The translations under genes were made by a program, and so were the position numbers. Shown piece after piece: positions 15,867 through 23,319 of a DNA stretch of 64,000 nt; the first letter of the stretch is position 1, and every line of letters starts with the position of its first letter. Below the pieces are notes generated by a model, which was not told the origin of the DNA, ran no database searches, and saw only the letters and a program-made list of their open reading frames with translations. Origin of the DNA: Mycobacterium rhizamassiliense (GTDB taxonomy: Bacteria; Actinomycetota; Actinomycetes; Mycobacteriales; Mycobacteriaceae); the NCBI RefSeq assembly GCF_900157375.1, contig NZ_LT721901.1:1387606-1451605 (forward strand). The letters are read 5' to 3'.

Positions 15867-17656
15867 GAATCGACGCCGCGAATGTCGAGGCCTGCCAAAT
15901 CGCCCGTCGCCCGCCATGTTTCGAGGATGTCGGCGTACTCGGTCGGGGTGCCGAAGAAGAAGCTGCCCTGCCGCGTCTTGGCGTCCGCCTTCCCCTCCCG
16001 GTTGTAGTAGCCGGGGGTACACGTCGCGGCCCGCTCCGCGGTGGCGGCCGACCTGGTGACCACCGTGTCGACCCAGGCGGCCTCCGCGGCCACGCTCGGC
16101 TCGACTTCGGTGGCGCCGTGCTCGAGGGCCCACGCGATGACCCAGGCGGCATGCGTCGCCTGCACGTCGAGCAGGTACGGAAAGTTCACCGTCAACCCTG
16201 CCTGGGAGATGCTTTCGATGAAGCAGTTGGGAAAGCCGTTGGCGCACAGACCCTGGAACGTGCGCACGCCGTCGCTCCAGCGCTCGGTCAGCGACACGCC
16301 GTCACGGCCGATCAGCTCGAACCCGGTGCGGCGACAGTAGTCGGTGCCGACCTCGAAACCCGTCGCGAAGATCAGGCAATCGAGTTCATAGGACACCCCG
16401 TCGACCACCACACCGGATTCGGTGATCCGCTCCACGCCGCGGCCGCGGGTATCGACCAGCGTCACGTTGTCCCGGTTGAACGTCTCGAGATACTCGTCGT
16501 GAAAGCAGGGCCGCTTGCAGAAGTAGCCGTACCAGGGCTTGAGCGCCTCGGCGGTGGCGCGGTCGGCGACGATCCCGTCGATCCGGGCGCGGATCTCCTC
16601 CATCTTGGCGAAGTCGGCGATCTCGATGTCGCGGCCGCGCTGCTCGGGGTCCACCGAGCCGTCACCGTCGTGGCGCATCACCGGAAGCTTGCGGGTGATG
16701 CTCGTCCAGGCATCTGCGACCAGATCCTCAGCCGCTTGCCCACCGGCCGTGAGGATTTGGAAGTTCTGTATCCGCTGGCGCTGCCACCCGGGCACCAGGG
16801 CACTGGCCCACTGCGGGTCCGTCGGCGCGTTGGCGCGCACATCCACCGACGACGGTGTGCGCTGAAAGACGTAGAGCTGGCCCGCCGCGGCGCCCAGATG
16901 CGGTACGCACTGGATGGCGGTCGCCCCGGTGCCGACGATCCCGACGCGCTTGCCGGCCAGGTTCTCCAGCTTCGCGCCGGTGTAGCCGTAGTCCCATCGG
17001 CTGGTGTGGAACGTGTGACCGCCAAACGCCCCCAGCCCGGGGATCCCCGGCAGCTTGGGCTTGGCTTGATACCCGTTTGCCATCGACACGAACTTGGCCC
17101 GCATCTCGTCGCCCCGGTTGGTCCGGATGATCCAACGCGAAGTTCCAGCCTCCCAACGGATCTCGTGGACGTCGGTTTGCAGGCACGCGTCGCGGTACAG
17201 GTCGTAGTGCTCGGCGATGCGGCGGCAGTGCGCAAAGATCTCGGCGCCCTTGGAGTATTTCTCCTCGGGGATGTAGCCGAGTTCCTCCAGCAGTGGGATG
17301 TACACGTAGGACTCGACGTCGCAGGCGATGCCCGGATACCGATTCCAGTACCACGTGCCCCCCACGTCGGCCGCCCGGTCGATCAGCCGCACGCTCTCGA
17401 CACCGAGCTCGCGTAGCCGCGCGCCCGTCAGCAACCCGCCGAAGCCGGCTCCGATGATGGCCACGTCGATCTCGTCGGTGCGGGGTTCGCGCGCCGTCGT
17501 GTCGTCGGCCCAGGGGTCGTCGGCGTACCGGGCGAACTCACCGGAGATCTCGACGTACTGGGCGATCCCCTCGGGGCGCACACGGCGGGCGCGCTCGTCG
17601 GCATATCTCTGCCGCAGCGCTTCCACGTCGAATGTCAGGCCAGCAGTCTCGGTCAA
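15863..17656 (-). CDS. Baeyer-Villiger monooxygenase (type I, long form)
   Basis: A 597-residue flavoprotein with an N-terminal extension of about 60 residues, as in phenylacetone/cyclohexanone-type enzymes. It carries the FAD loop IIGAGFGGLLTGARL, GGTWYWNRYPGIACD, the BVMO fingerprint FGGHTFHTSRWD, the NADPH loop IVGTGATAIQCV and FATGFEVGTDY. TTG at 17656 is the start, with GGAGCGGAGT upstream. It is first in a two-gene operon with a second monooxygenase, behind an operator at 17688-17705 and next to two TetR genes. Paired BVMOs suggest two successive oxygenations, or a heteromer; both are inference. Confidence 0.92.
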   Translation of the reverse strand: MTETAGLTFDVEALRQRYADERARRVRPEGIAQYVEISGEFARYADDPWADDTTAREPRTDEIDVAIIGAGFGGLLTGARLRELGVESVRLIDRAADVGGTWYWNRYPGIACDVESYVYIPLLEELGYIPEEKYSKGAEIFAHCRRIAEHYDLYRDACLQTDVHEIRWEAGTSRWIIRTNRGDEMRAKFVSMANGYQAKPKLPGIPGLGAFGGHTFHTSRWDYGYTGAKLENLAGKRVGIVGTGATAIQCVPHLGAAAGQLYVFQRTPSSVDVRANAPTDPQWASALVPGWQRQRIQNFQILTAGGQAAEDLVADAWTSITRKLPVMRHDGDGSVDPEQRGRDIEIADFAKMEEIRARIDGIVADRATAEALKPWYGYFCKRPCFHDEYLETFNRDNVTLVDTRGRGVERITESGVVVDGVSYELDCLIFATGFEVGTDYCRRTGFELIGRDGVSLTERWSDGVRTFQGLCANGFPNCFIESISQAGLTVNFPYLLDVQATHAAWVIAWALEHGATEVEPSVAAEAAWVDTVVTRSAATAERAATCTPGYYNREGKADAKTRQGSFFFGTPTEYADILETWRATGDLAGLDIRGVDS

Positions 17657-17687
17657 GGTCTCGACTCCGCTCCTCGTGAGCCGACTC

Positions 17688-17705
17688 TATAATCAATCAC
17701 TTGAT
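17688..17705. promoter_or_regulatory. Second TATAATCAA-N4-TTGAT operator, before the BVMO operon
   Basis: TATAAT (17688-17693) overlaps ATCAA-TCAC-TTGAT (17692-17705), 32 bp upstream of the TTG start of the long monooxygenase gene and just past the stop of the TetR gene. It has the same palindrome and flanks as the site at 13137-13159. On the minus strand the centre overlaps the promoter region of the operon. Confidence 0.6.
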
Positions 17706-17709
17706 CGCA

Positions 17710-18327
17710 TCAAGGGGACGCGGTGAAGAGTGCTCCCCTGACCAGCACCTTCGCCGCGGCCAAGGCTGCCTGGTAGTCCGCCGGCGGCACCGCGGCGGCC
17801 AGCTCGGTCAGGCCGTAGACGAGGGCGTAGATCGCCTCCACCGCCCCGCGACGGTCGCAGCCGTCGCCCAGTTCGCCGCGCCGGTGGGCGTCCCCGACGG
17901 CGTCCTCGATGATCCCGCGGAACACTTCGAACCCCTCGGCTTGGCCGCGGGAGGTGTCGATCAGGTTCTCCGCGCGAATCGCAAACTCGAACGCCGCCAG
18001 GTCCGGGTACTCGCGCAGCAAGGCGCCGGATTCGTCGAGCAGCGCTTCGATCCGGTCGACGATGTTCGCGGCGACCACGGCCGCCTGACGCAGCCGCGGC
18101 ATGGCGACCTCGGCCCGGGCCGCGATGGCCGCCTTGATCAGCTCGGACTTGTTGGGAAAGTAGTTGTACAGGCTGGGGCTCGTCACGTTCGCCATGCGAG
18201 CGATCTCCCGGATCGTCGTCTGCGAATAGCCGACCTCGGCCACGCATTTCATCGTCGCCGCGATGATCCGCTGCCGGGTCTCCTCACCGCTGGCACCGAC
18301 GGGACGGCCCAGCTGTGTCTGGGGCAT
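17710..18327 (-). CDS. TetR family transcriptional regulator
   Basis: A 205-residue TetR repressor. The N-terminal HTH reads RIIAATMKCVAEVGYSQTTI followed by SPSLYNYFPNKSELIKAAI. The C-terminal ligand domain is typical in length. It is a close paralogue of the divergent TetR at 18399, with an identical stretch CVAEVGYSQTTIREIAR. ATG at 18327 is 4 bp from the 30-bp palindrome (18332-18361) and has no clear ribosome site, so the transcript may be leaderless. Its stop lies next to the BVMO operon operator. It probably controls itself, its paralogue and the BVMO genes. Confidence 0.9.
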   Translation of the reverse strand: MPQTQLGRPVGASGEETRQRIIAATMKCVAEVGYSQTTIREIARMANVTSPSLYNYFPNKSELIKAAIAARAEVAMPRLRQAAVVAANIVDRIEALLDESGALLREYPDLAAFEFAIRAENLIDTSRGQAEGFEVFRGIIEDAVGDAHRRGELGDGCDRRGAVEAIYALVYGLTELAAAVPPADYQAALAAAKVLVRGALFTASP

Positions 18328-18331
18328 CCGT

Positions 18332-18361
18332 CGAATATATCCGGGTCAGTGGATATATTCG
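18332..18361. promoter_or_regulatory. Palindromic operator between divergent paralogous TetR genes
   Basis: Perfect 11-bp arms CGAATATATCC (18332-18342) and GGATATATTCG (18351-18361) flank GGGTCAGT. It is AT-rich in a GC-rich genome and sits at the start of one TetR gene and 37 bp before the other, so one site can control both. The sequence differs from the ATCAA-N4-TTGAT sites nearby. Confidence 0.7.
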
Positions 18362-18398
18362 TCTCACCGATGAGGACCGGCTGTCGCGGAGGTGTGCG

Positions 18399-18998
18399 GT
18401 GCGTGAACGGCTCGGCAGGCCGGTGGGCGCAGATGCCGAGCAGACCCGTCGCCGAATCCTCACCGCGGCGATGCGCTGCGTGGCCGAGGTCGGCTATTCG
18501 CAGACGACGATCCGGGAGATCGCCCGCGCCGCCGAGATGACCAGCGGCAGCCTGTATCACTACTTCCCGAACAAGTCCGAGCTACTCGAGGCGACCGGCG
18601 AGGAGATCGAGGACATCGTTGCGCCCCGGCTGCGTGCCGCGGCCGCGCAGTCCGACGACGTGGTCGCCCGGCTGGATGCGGTGCTGGACGAATCGCAACG
18701 GTTGATGCGCGACCATCCCTACCTCGCCGCGTTCCTGCGGGCGGCGCGCGCCGGCAGCGCGGCGCGCTCGCGGTACCCAGGGTCCAGGGCCCTGCGCGAG
18801 GTCGTCACCGAGATCGTCGCCGACGCCGCGGCGCAGGGAACGCTGGCGCCGGGCGCCTCGCCCGCGTCCGTGGTGGAGGCCGTCTGCGCGCTGACCCGTG
18901 GCCTGTCGGAGCGATCAACCACCCTGCCGCCGGAGCCCTACGCCGCCACGCTCGCCGCGGCGAAGCGGCTCATCCGGGGTTCATTGTTCGCGCGCTAA
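18399..18998 (+). CDS. TetR family transcriptional regulator (paralogue of divergent neighbour)
   Basis: A 199-residue TetR protein. GTG at 18399 is chosen because GGAGG lies 6 nt upstream; the frame extends further up through the operator but that part is unlike TetR. The HTH (RCVAEVGYSQTTIREIAR, then SGSLYHYFPNKSELLEAT) is nearly identical to that of the opposite gene, so the two proteins may bind the same or related DNA. The ligand domains have diverged (for example RAARAGSAARSRYPGS), suggesting different inducers. The 3' end overlaps the convergent DUF417 gene by 18 bp. Confidence 0.9.
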   Translation: MRERLGRPVGADAEQTRRRILTAAMRCVAEVGYSQTTIREIARAAEMTSGSLYHYFPNKSELLEATGEEIEDIVAPRLRAAAAQSDDVVARLDAVLDESQRLMRDHPYLAAFLRAARAGSAARSRYPGSRALREVVTEIVADAAAQGTLAPGASPASVVEAVCALTRGLSERSTTLPPEPYAATLAAAKRLIRGSLFAR

Positions 18999-19463
18999 CC
19001 GGTTGCGGCGCAATGCCTCCAGTGATTCGCCGAGCGACCACAGCGCCACGCCGATCAACACCAGATCCTTGAGCAGGAATTGTCCCGGTAGCGCCGAGAG
19101 CACGGGCACGCCCGCAGCGCGCGTCGAGACCACCCCGGGTGTGGTGAACAGAAAGCTCAGCGTCCCCACGAACAGCAGCACGGCCAGCGCACTGCCGAGC
19201 GTGGAGGCGCGGGGCGAGATTGGCCGCAGCGCGATGAGTAGGGCCGCGACGATTTCCATCGTGCCGAGGCCATGCGCGACCGTGGCGACGCTGAACACGT
19301 CATAGATCCAGCTCATCAGCGGGCTGTGCTCGATGAGCGCCCGCGATTCCATCTTCACGTACTTCCCGAAACCGATCCACGCCAACACAATTACCAATCC
19401 GTATCGACTGATGAGTAGACCCCATCGGGAAAGCGGGAGCGCCACGCGGTCGTCGTCGGTCAC
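18981..19463 (-). CDS. DUF417 (YkgB/RclC-like) membrane protein
   Basis: A roughly 160-residue integral membrane protein with about four hydrophobic segments. The N-terminal RYGLVIVLAWIGFGKYVKME and HSPLMSWIYDVFS match the DUF417 pattern seen in E. coli YkgB/RclC, which is linked to reactive-chlorine resistance there; function in mycobacteria is not known. GTG at 19463 gives the expected N-terminus, though no good ribosome site is visible. The TetR gene at 19495-20172 lies 31 bp upstream on the same strand, so the two may be co-transcribed. Confidence 0.75.
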   Translation of the reverse strand: MTDDDRVALPLSRWGLLISRYGLVIVLAWIGFGKYVKMESRALIEHSPLMSWIYDVFSVATVAHGLGTMEIVAALLIALRPISPRASTLGSALAVLLFVGTLSFLFTTPGVVSTRAAGVPVLSALPGQFLLKDLVLIGVALWSLGESLEALRRNRLAREQ

Positions 19464-19494
19464 GCTGCGGAGACGATGCGTGGGGGCGTTTGGT

Positions 19495-20172
19495 TCATTG
19501 CCCCGCAGGCAGGTGCTCGAGCCCGGAGACGATGAGCCGCAACCCGAAGCCGAACTCCTCGGCCAGCGGAACCGGGAGGTCGTCGGCGACCGCGACGGTC
19601 GCGGGGTAGCGCGCCGGGTCGAGCCCGCGGAATGTCGCCGACAGCTGGGCGTCGTGTTCGCTGTCGCCCGCCGCCGTCCCGGACTGCTGGATCGCGAAAC
19701 CGAGGACGTAGCGGGCCAGCATCGCATAGGCGTGGGCGGCCACCGAAGGCCGAAAACCATTGGCCAGCAACACCGATAGGCAGAGCTCGCGGTTGGCCAG
19801 CGCGTTGGTCCCCACCGGGGTGTACTCGATCAGCAACACGGCGACGTTGCCGTGCCGGCTCAGCGCGTCGAACATGTGCTGTGCGAGCAAGATACAACCC
19901 TGCTGCCAGGGCAGCGCGGCGAGCGCCTCCGGATCGAGATCGACCTCCCCGAGGATGTGGTCGATCACCGCCGAGACTAATTCCGACCGGTTGGCGAAGT
20001 GACGATAGAGCATCGCGGTGCCCGACTGCACGCGTTGCGCCAGCGATCGCATCGACAGCGCGTCGGCCCCCTGCTCGTCGAGCAATTCGACGGCGGCCGA
20101 CAGGATGCGGTCCATCGGGACGGCCGGGCGCCCGCGGGATCGCCCCGGCGACGACTCGTTGACGTTCGTCAC
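19495..20172 (-). CDS. TetR family transcriptional regulator
   Basis: A 225-residue TetR protein: PMDRILSAAVELLDEQGADA opens the HTH domain, with GTAMLYRHFANRSELVSAVI as recognition helix and following helix. The C-terminal domain of about 150 residues is longer than usual. It is divergent from a PPOX-family gene, and a 27-bp palindrome lies between them, 28 bp from its start. It likely represses itself, the downstream DUF417 membrane protein gene and the PPOX gene. Inducer unknown. Confidence 0.9.
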   Translation of the reverse strand: MTNVNESSPGRSRGRPAVPMDRILSAAVELLDEQGADALSMRSLAQRVQSGTAMLYRHFANRSELVSAVIDHILGEVDLDPEALAALPWQQGCILLAQHMFDALSRHGNVAVLLIEYTPVGTNALANRELCLSVLLANGFRPSVAAHAYAMLARYVLGFAIQQSGTAAGDSEHDAQLSATFRGLDPARYPATVAVADDLPVPLAEEFGFGLRLIVSGLEHLPAGQ

Positions 20173-20199
20173 AGCCCTCCTCGGCTTGACACCGCGATG

Positions 20200-20226
20200 A
20201 TTTACGGAGACACTGTATCCGTAAAT
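20200..20226. promoter_or_regulatory. 27-bp palindromic TetR-type operator
   Basis: Arms ATTTACGGA (20200-20208) and TCCGTAAAT (20218-20226) are perfect inverted repeats around a 9-nt centre that is itself partly symmetric (ACAC-TGTA). It lies between the divergent TetR and PPOX genes, so it is very probably the operator of that TetR. Confidence 0.7.
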
Positions 20227-20267
20227 AAGGCCAAGATCAATGCCCTTGACAGTGAGGACGTTTCGCC

Positions 20268-20828
20268 ATGCTTCTTCCCCTCGCTCCGGAACCCTTCACG
20301 GCGCCGACCGATCGCGACATGCTTCCGTCCGAGCGGCGCCAGTTCGTCCTCACCCACCGCACCTGCGTGTTCGGCTACCGCCGGCGCAACGACGGCCCCG
20401 GCATGTCCGTCGTGTACTACATCCCGACGGACACCGACGAACTCCTGGTCTCCACGATGGCGGGCCGCGGCAAGGCCCGCGTCATCGAGCGCGACGAAAA
20501 GGTCAGCCTGTGCGTCCTCGACGAGCGGTGGCCCTTCACCTATCTGCAGGTGTATGCCGACGCGACCGTCGAAGACGATCACGAGCTCGCGGTCGACGTG
20601 ATGATGGCGGTTGCCGGCCGGATGTCGGGCCAGCCGCTCGGCGCGGAGGCGCGACCGCAGATCTCGACGATGTGCGAGCGGGAACATCGCGTGGTCATCC
20701 GCTGCCGGCCCTACGAGACCTTCGCCACCCCGCCGCGCCACCTGCACCGCAACGACCAGGTCGAGCAACTCAGCCATTGGGCGTCCGGCGTGGTCCCCTG
20801 GGATGCCGCCGATCCGGACGCCGGCTGA
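20268..20828 (+). CDS. PPOX-family (pyridoxamine-phosphate-oxidase-like) flavin/F420-binding protein
   Basis: A 186-residue split-barrel protein. RRQFVLTHRTCVFGYRR, VVYYIPTDTDELLVSTMAGR, KARVIERDEKVSLCVLDERW and YLQVYADATVEDD follow the strand order of the PPOX superfamily (FMN- or F420-dependent reductases or haem-degrading relatives). The cofactor cannot be decided by eye. ATG at 20268 lies 41 bp after the TetR operator, so expression is probably induced when that TetR is released. It converges on an SRPBCC gene 4 bp downstream. Confidence 0.82.
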   Translation: MLLPLAPEPFTAPTDRDMLPSERRQFVLTHRTCVFGYRRRNDGPGMSVVYYIPTDTDELLVSTMAGRGKARVIERDEKVSLCVLDERWPFTYLQVYADATVEDDHELAVDVMMAVAGRMSGQPLGAEARPQISTMCEREHRVVIRCRPYETFATPPRHLHRNDQVEQLSHWASGVVPWDAADPDAG

Positions 20829-20832
20829 TCAG

Positions 20833-21303
20833 TTACTGCGCGTAGCGGTCACGCAGCTTGCCCAGCGTGGCCTCGATGCCGTTCGCGTTGGCCTTCGCGA
20901 AACCCATCCTTTCGTAGTACTTCAGCTTGTTCTTGATAGCACCGGCGTCGCGGTAGTCGAAGGTCTCGGTGACCCTGGTCAGGTCCGGTCCGAGTGATTC
21001 GAATTCCCAGCGCCAGCGATGGCCGACCGGGTGGCGCCATTCGACCACGTCGTACGGCTTCAGCACGGTGAAGGTACTGGTGACGCGGTAGGGCACACCC
21101 TTCATCTTCATGCTCGTCGAAAACTTAGACCCCTCAAGGACTTCCGCCGGAACCTTGAGGTTGTCCTGCACCGTGCCCGACCCGTCCAGCTCGCCGTGCC
21201 GCCGGGGGTCGGCGGCCAGGGCCCACAGGTCTGCGGCCGGCGCGGCGACGTCGACCCTGCGACACACCTGCCGAGGTCCCCGATCCACAACCGTCACGTC
21301 CAT
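20833..21303 (-). CDS. SRPBCC family protein
   Basis: A 156-residue START-like protein. [20 protein letters not shown] is the typical first strand and helices, followed by [20 protein letters not shown], then [19 protein letters not shown] and [10 protein letters not shown]. Such proteins bind hydrophobic ligands, and some act as cyclases or lipid carriers. It stands alone between convergent PPOX and the downstream end of the LysR gene (38-bp gap), which is transcribed in the same direction and may read into it. No specific role can be assigned. Confidence 0.85.
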   Translation of the reverse strand: MDVTVVDRGPRQVCRRVDVAAPAADLWALAADPRRHGELDGSGTVQDNLKVPAEVLEGSKFSTSMKMKGVPYRVTSTFTVLKPYDVVEWRHPVGHRWRWEFESLGPDLTRVTETFDYRDAGAIKNKLKYYERMGFAKANANGIEATLGKLRDRYAQ

Positions 21304-21340
21304 GATGTCTCCTTAGGTCTACCGCGAAGCCTAGCCGGGT

Positions 21341-22303
21341 CTAGTTCGGCTCGGGAAGGCGCGGATCCCACACCGGCGACGGCGTGAACTTCGCCGGCCA
21401 AAGCCCCGACTTGGTGAGGCGCGAAACCTCCTCGCGCAACAGGATTCCGATCTTGGTGGCGAACTCGCGGGGCAGCTCGAGCGCCGCGGTGGCCGCAACA
21501 CCCAGCTGCTGGTTGATCTCGGGTTCGCAGATAGGCGCGCATCGCAGCCGCCCCGCGTCGACGTCGCCGCCACACGCCGCCAGCGGCAGCACCGCGTATC
21601 CGAGTCCGGCGGCGACCAGCTGCTTGGAGACTTCCAGCGAATCGGTCGAATAGCGTGCTGTGATAGCGACTTTGACCCGCAGCGCGGTGTTCTCCAACGT
21701 GTTGCGGATCCCGGTCGGGGCGCTGGGCATGACGAGCGGCAGGCTGGCCAGGCCCGCGAAGGGCACGGGCTTGTCAGGGGACAGGTCCGACGCGGGACCG
21801 CCGACCAGAACGAGGTCCTCGACCACCAGGTGCCGGTAGAAGAGGCGGTCATCGGCCACCGGATTGAGCACCGCGAGGTCGACCGCGCCGCTGAGCATGC
21901 GCGGGACCAGGTCGTCGGTCTCGGCGACGGCGACGTGGAAGTGCACGTTCGGGAACGCCGCGCCCAGGCTGGCGAGAAGCGGCGCGGCCAGCACCCCGGC
22001 CGCGGTCGGCACCATGCCGAACAGCAGGCCGCGTTCGATGCGGGCCAGCGGCGATCCCGCGTACTGCACCGCGAGCTCGAGTTGCCGCAGCGGCGCGGCG
22101 GTCGACGAGCGCAGGCGCTCGCCCTCCTCGGTGAGGTGCACGCCCCGACGGGTCCGATGGAACAGCGTGATGCCGAGGTCCTCCTCCAGCAGCCGGATCT
22201 GGCGGCTCAGCGCGGGCTGGGCGATTCCGAGCACCGTGGCCGCCCGGGTGATCGAGCCCTCCTCGGCGATGCGCAGGAAGTACTTGAGCCGGTGGGTATC
22301 CAT
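21341..22303 (-). CDS. LysR family transcriptional regulator
   Basis: A 320-residue LysR-type regulator. The N-terminal winged HTH reads MDTHRLKYFLRIAEEGSI then ATVLGIAQPALSRQIRLLEE, and the C-terminal periplasmic-binding-like effector domain runs from about 90 to 300. ATG at 22303 gives the standard N-terminus; longer in-frame sequence upstream is antisense to the SDR gene. It is divergent from the five-gene SDR/sulfotransferase operon at 22443 and is the likely activator of it, responding to a pathway metabolite (typical LysR arrangement; inference). Confidence 0.92.
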   Translation of the reverse strand: MDTHRLKYFLRIAEEGSITRAATVLGIAQPALSRQIRLLEEDLGITLFHRTRRGVHLTEEGERLRSSTAAPLRQLELAVQYAGSPLARIERGLLFGMVPTAAGVLAAPLLASLGAAFPNVHFHVAVAETDDLVPRMLSGAVDLAVLNPVADDRLFYRHLVVEDLVLVGGPASDLSPDKPVPFAGLASLPLVMPSAPTGIRNTLENTALRVKVAITARYSTDSLEVSKQLVAAGLGYAVLPLAACGGDVDAGRLRCAPICEPEINQQLGVAATAALELPREFATKIGILLREEVSRLTKSGLWPAKFTPSPVWDPRLPEPN

Positions 22304-22442
22304 CGCCTCCACGTCTACCAGCCATACAAAAGCGGCATGACTGGTTTCCTGAATTGGTATTACCGACTTGGGCCGATGTCGCCATATCGTCGGCGATGTG
22401 CGGACGGCGATGCCGTCCCGGTCTGAGTGGAGGCGATCGGTG
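22304..22442. promoter_or_regulatory. Divergent LysR / operon control region
   Basis: A 139-bp AT-richer gap between lysR-type and SDR genes. It holds GGTATTACC (22356-22364), a small perfect palindrome, in the middle where a LysR box would be expected. No convincing sigma-A promoter can be picked by eye. Confidence 0.35.
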
Positions 22443-23318
22443 ATGACCCTGCAAGACGAGCAGGACTGGGTGCAATTGCTGGGATTGGACCGGCTGCCCG
22501 AGCACATCGTCGGCAAACGGGTGACCGAGTTGATGGACCTGTCCGGCAAGAAGGCCTTCGTCACCGGGGCCGGCGGCGACGGCCTGGGGCAGGCGATCGC
22601 GAACCGGCTGGGGGGCTGCGGCGCCGACGTCGCGCTGATCGGCCGCACCTTCGAGAAAGTCGAGCGCCGCGCCAAGGAGGTCGAGCAGCGCTGGGGGGTG
22701 CGGGCGATCCCCGTCAAGGCCGACATGTCCGACTGGGACCAAGTGCACGACGCGGTCAACCAGGCCCGCGACGAACTCGGCGGCCTCGACATCATGGTGA
22801 ACAACCCGGTGATGGTCGCGGCCGGGCCGTTCGAGAACCAGACCAAAGAGGAAATCGACTACACGGTCCTCGGCAGCCTGACGATGATGATGTACGGCGC
22901 GCACGCAGCGCTGCAGCACCTGCTGCCGCAGGGTTCGGGAAAGATCATCAACATCGGTTCGGTCGGCGGCCGCATCCAGCAGCGCGGCCTGGTGGTCTAC
23001 AACTCCTGCAAGGCCGGGGTCATCGGCTTCACCCGCAACCTGGCGCATGAGGTCGCGCTGCGCGGCGTGAATGTCCTTGGCGTGGCTCCTGGGATCATGA
23101 TCAAGCCGGACATGAAGCAGTACCTGCTCGATCCGCAGAGCGACCAGCATCGCGCCGGCCGCGGCGCCATCCACGAGGCGATCACCAACCAGGTCCAGCT
23201 GGGCCGTGCGTCGCTGCCCGAGGAAGTCGCCAACATGGTCGCCTTCCTGGCCTCGGAGGCGGCCGATTACATGTGCGGACAGACCATCGACGTTGCCGGC
23301 GGGCAGTGGATGGGCTGA
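22443..23318 (+). CDS. SDR family oxidoreductase
   Basis: A 291-residue short-chain dehydrogenase with an N-terminal extension of about 30 residues before TGAGGDGLGQAIANRL. The usual NNAG is VNNPV, the catalytic Ser is in INIGSVGG and the active site is YNSCK. The C-terminal part ends in TIDVAGGQWMG. ATG at 22443 (GTGATG context) has GGAGG-like sequence upstream. First gene of the operon opposite LysR; the next gene starts 2 nt after its stop. The atypical NNP in place of NAG is noteworthy but found in some SDRs. Confidence 0.88.
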   Translation: MTLQDEQDWVQLLGLDRLPEHIVGKRVTELMDLSGKKAFVTGAGGDGLGQAIANRLGGCGADVALIGRTFEKVERRAKEVEQRWGVRAIPVKADMSDWDQVHDAVNQARDELGGLDIMVNNPVMVAAGPFENQTKEEIDYTVLGSLTMMMYGAHAALQHLLPQGSGKIINIGSVGGRIQQRGLVVYNSCKAGVIGFTRNLAHEVALRGVNVLGVAPGIMIKPDMKQYLLDPQSDQHRAGRGAIHEAITNQVQLGRASLPEEVANMVAFLASEAADYMCGQTIDVAGGQWMG

Positions 23319-23319
23319 G

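Noticed and set aside
15867..16247. N-terminal extension of the short monooxygenase frame
   Set aside because: It overlaps the coding region of the upstream monooxygenase in another frame; MKYVLGRL at 15866 with ATGA overlap is the expected start.
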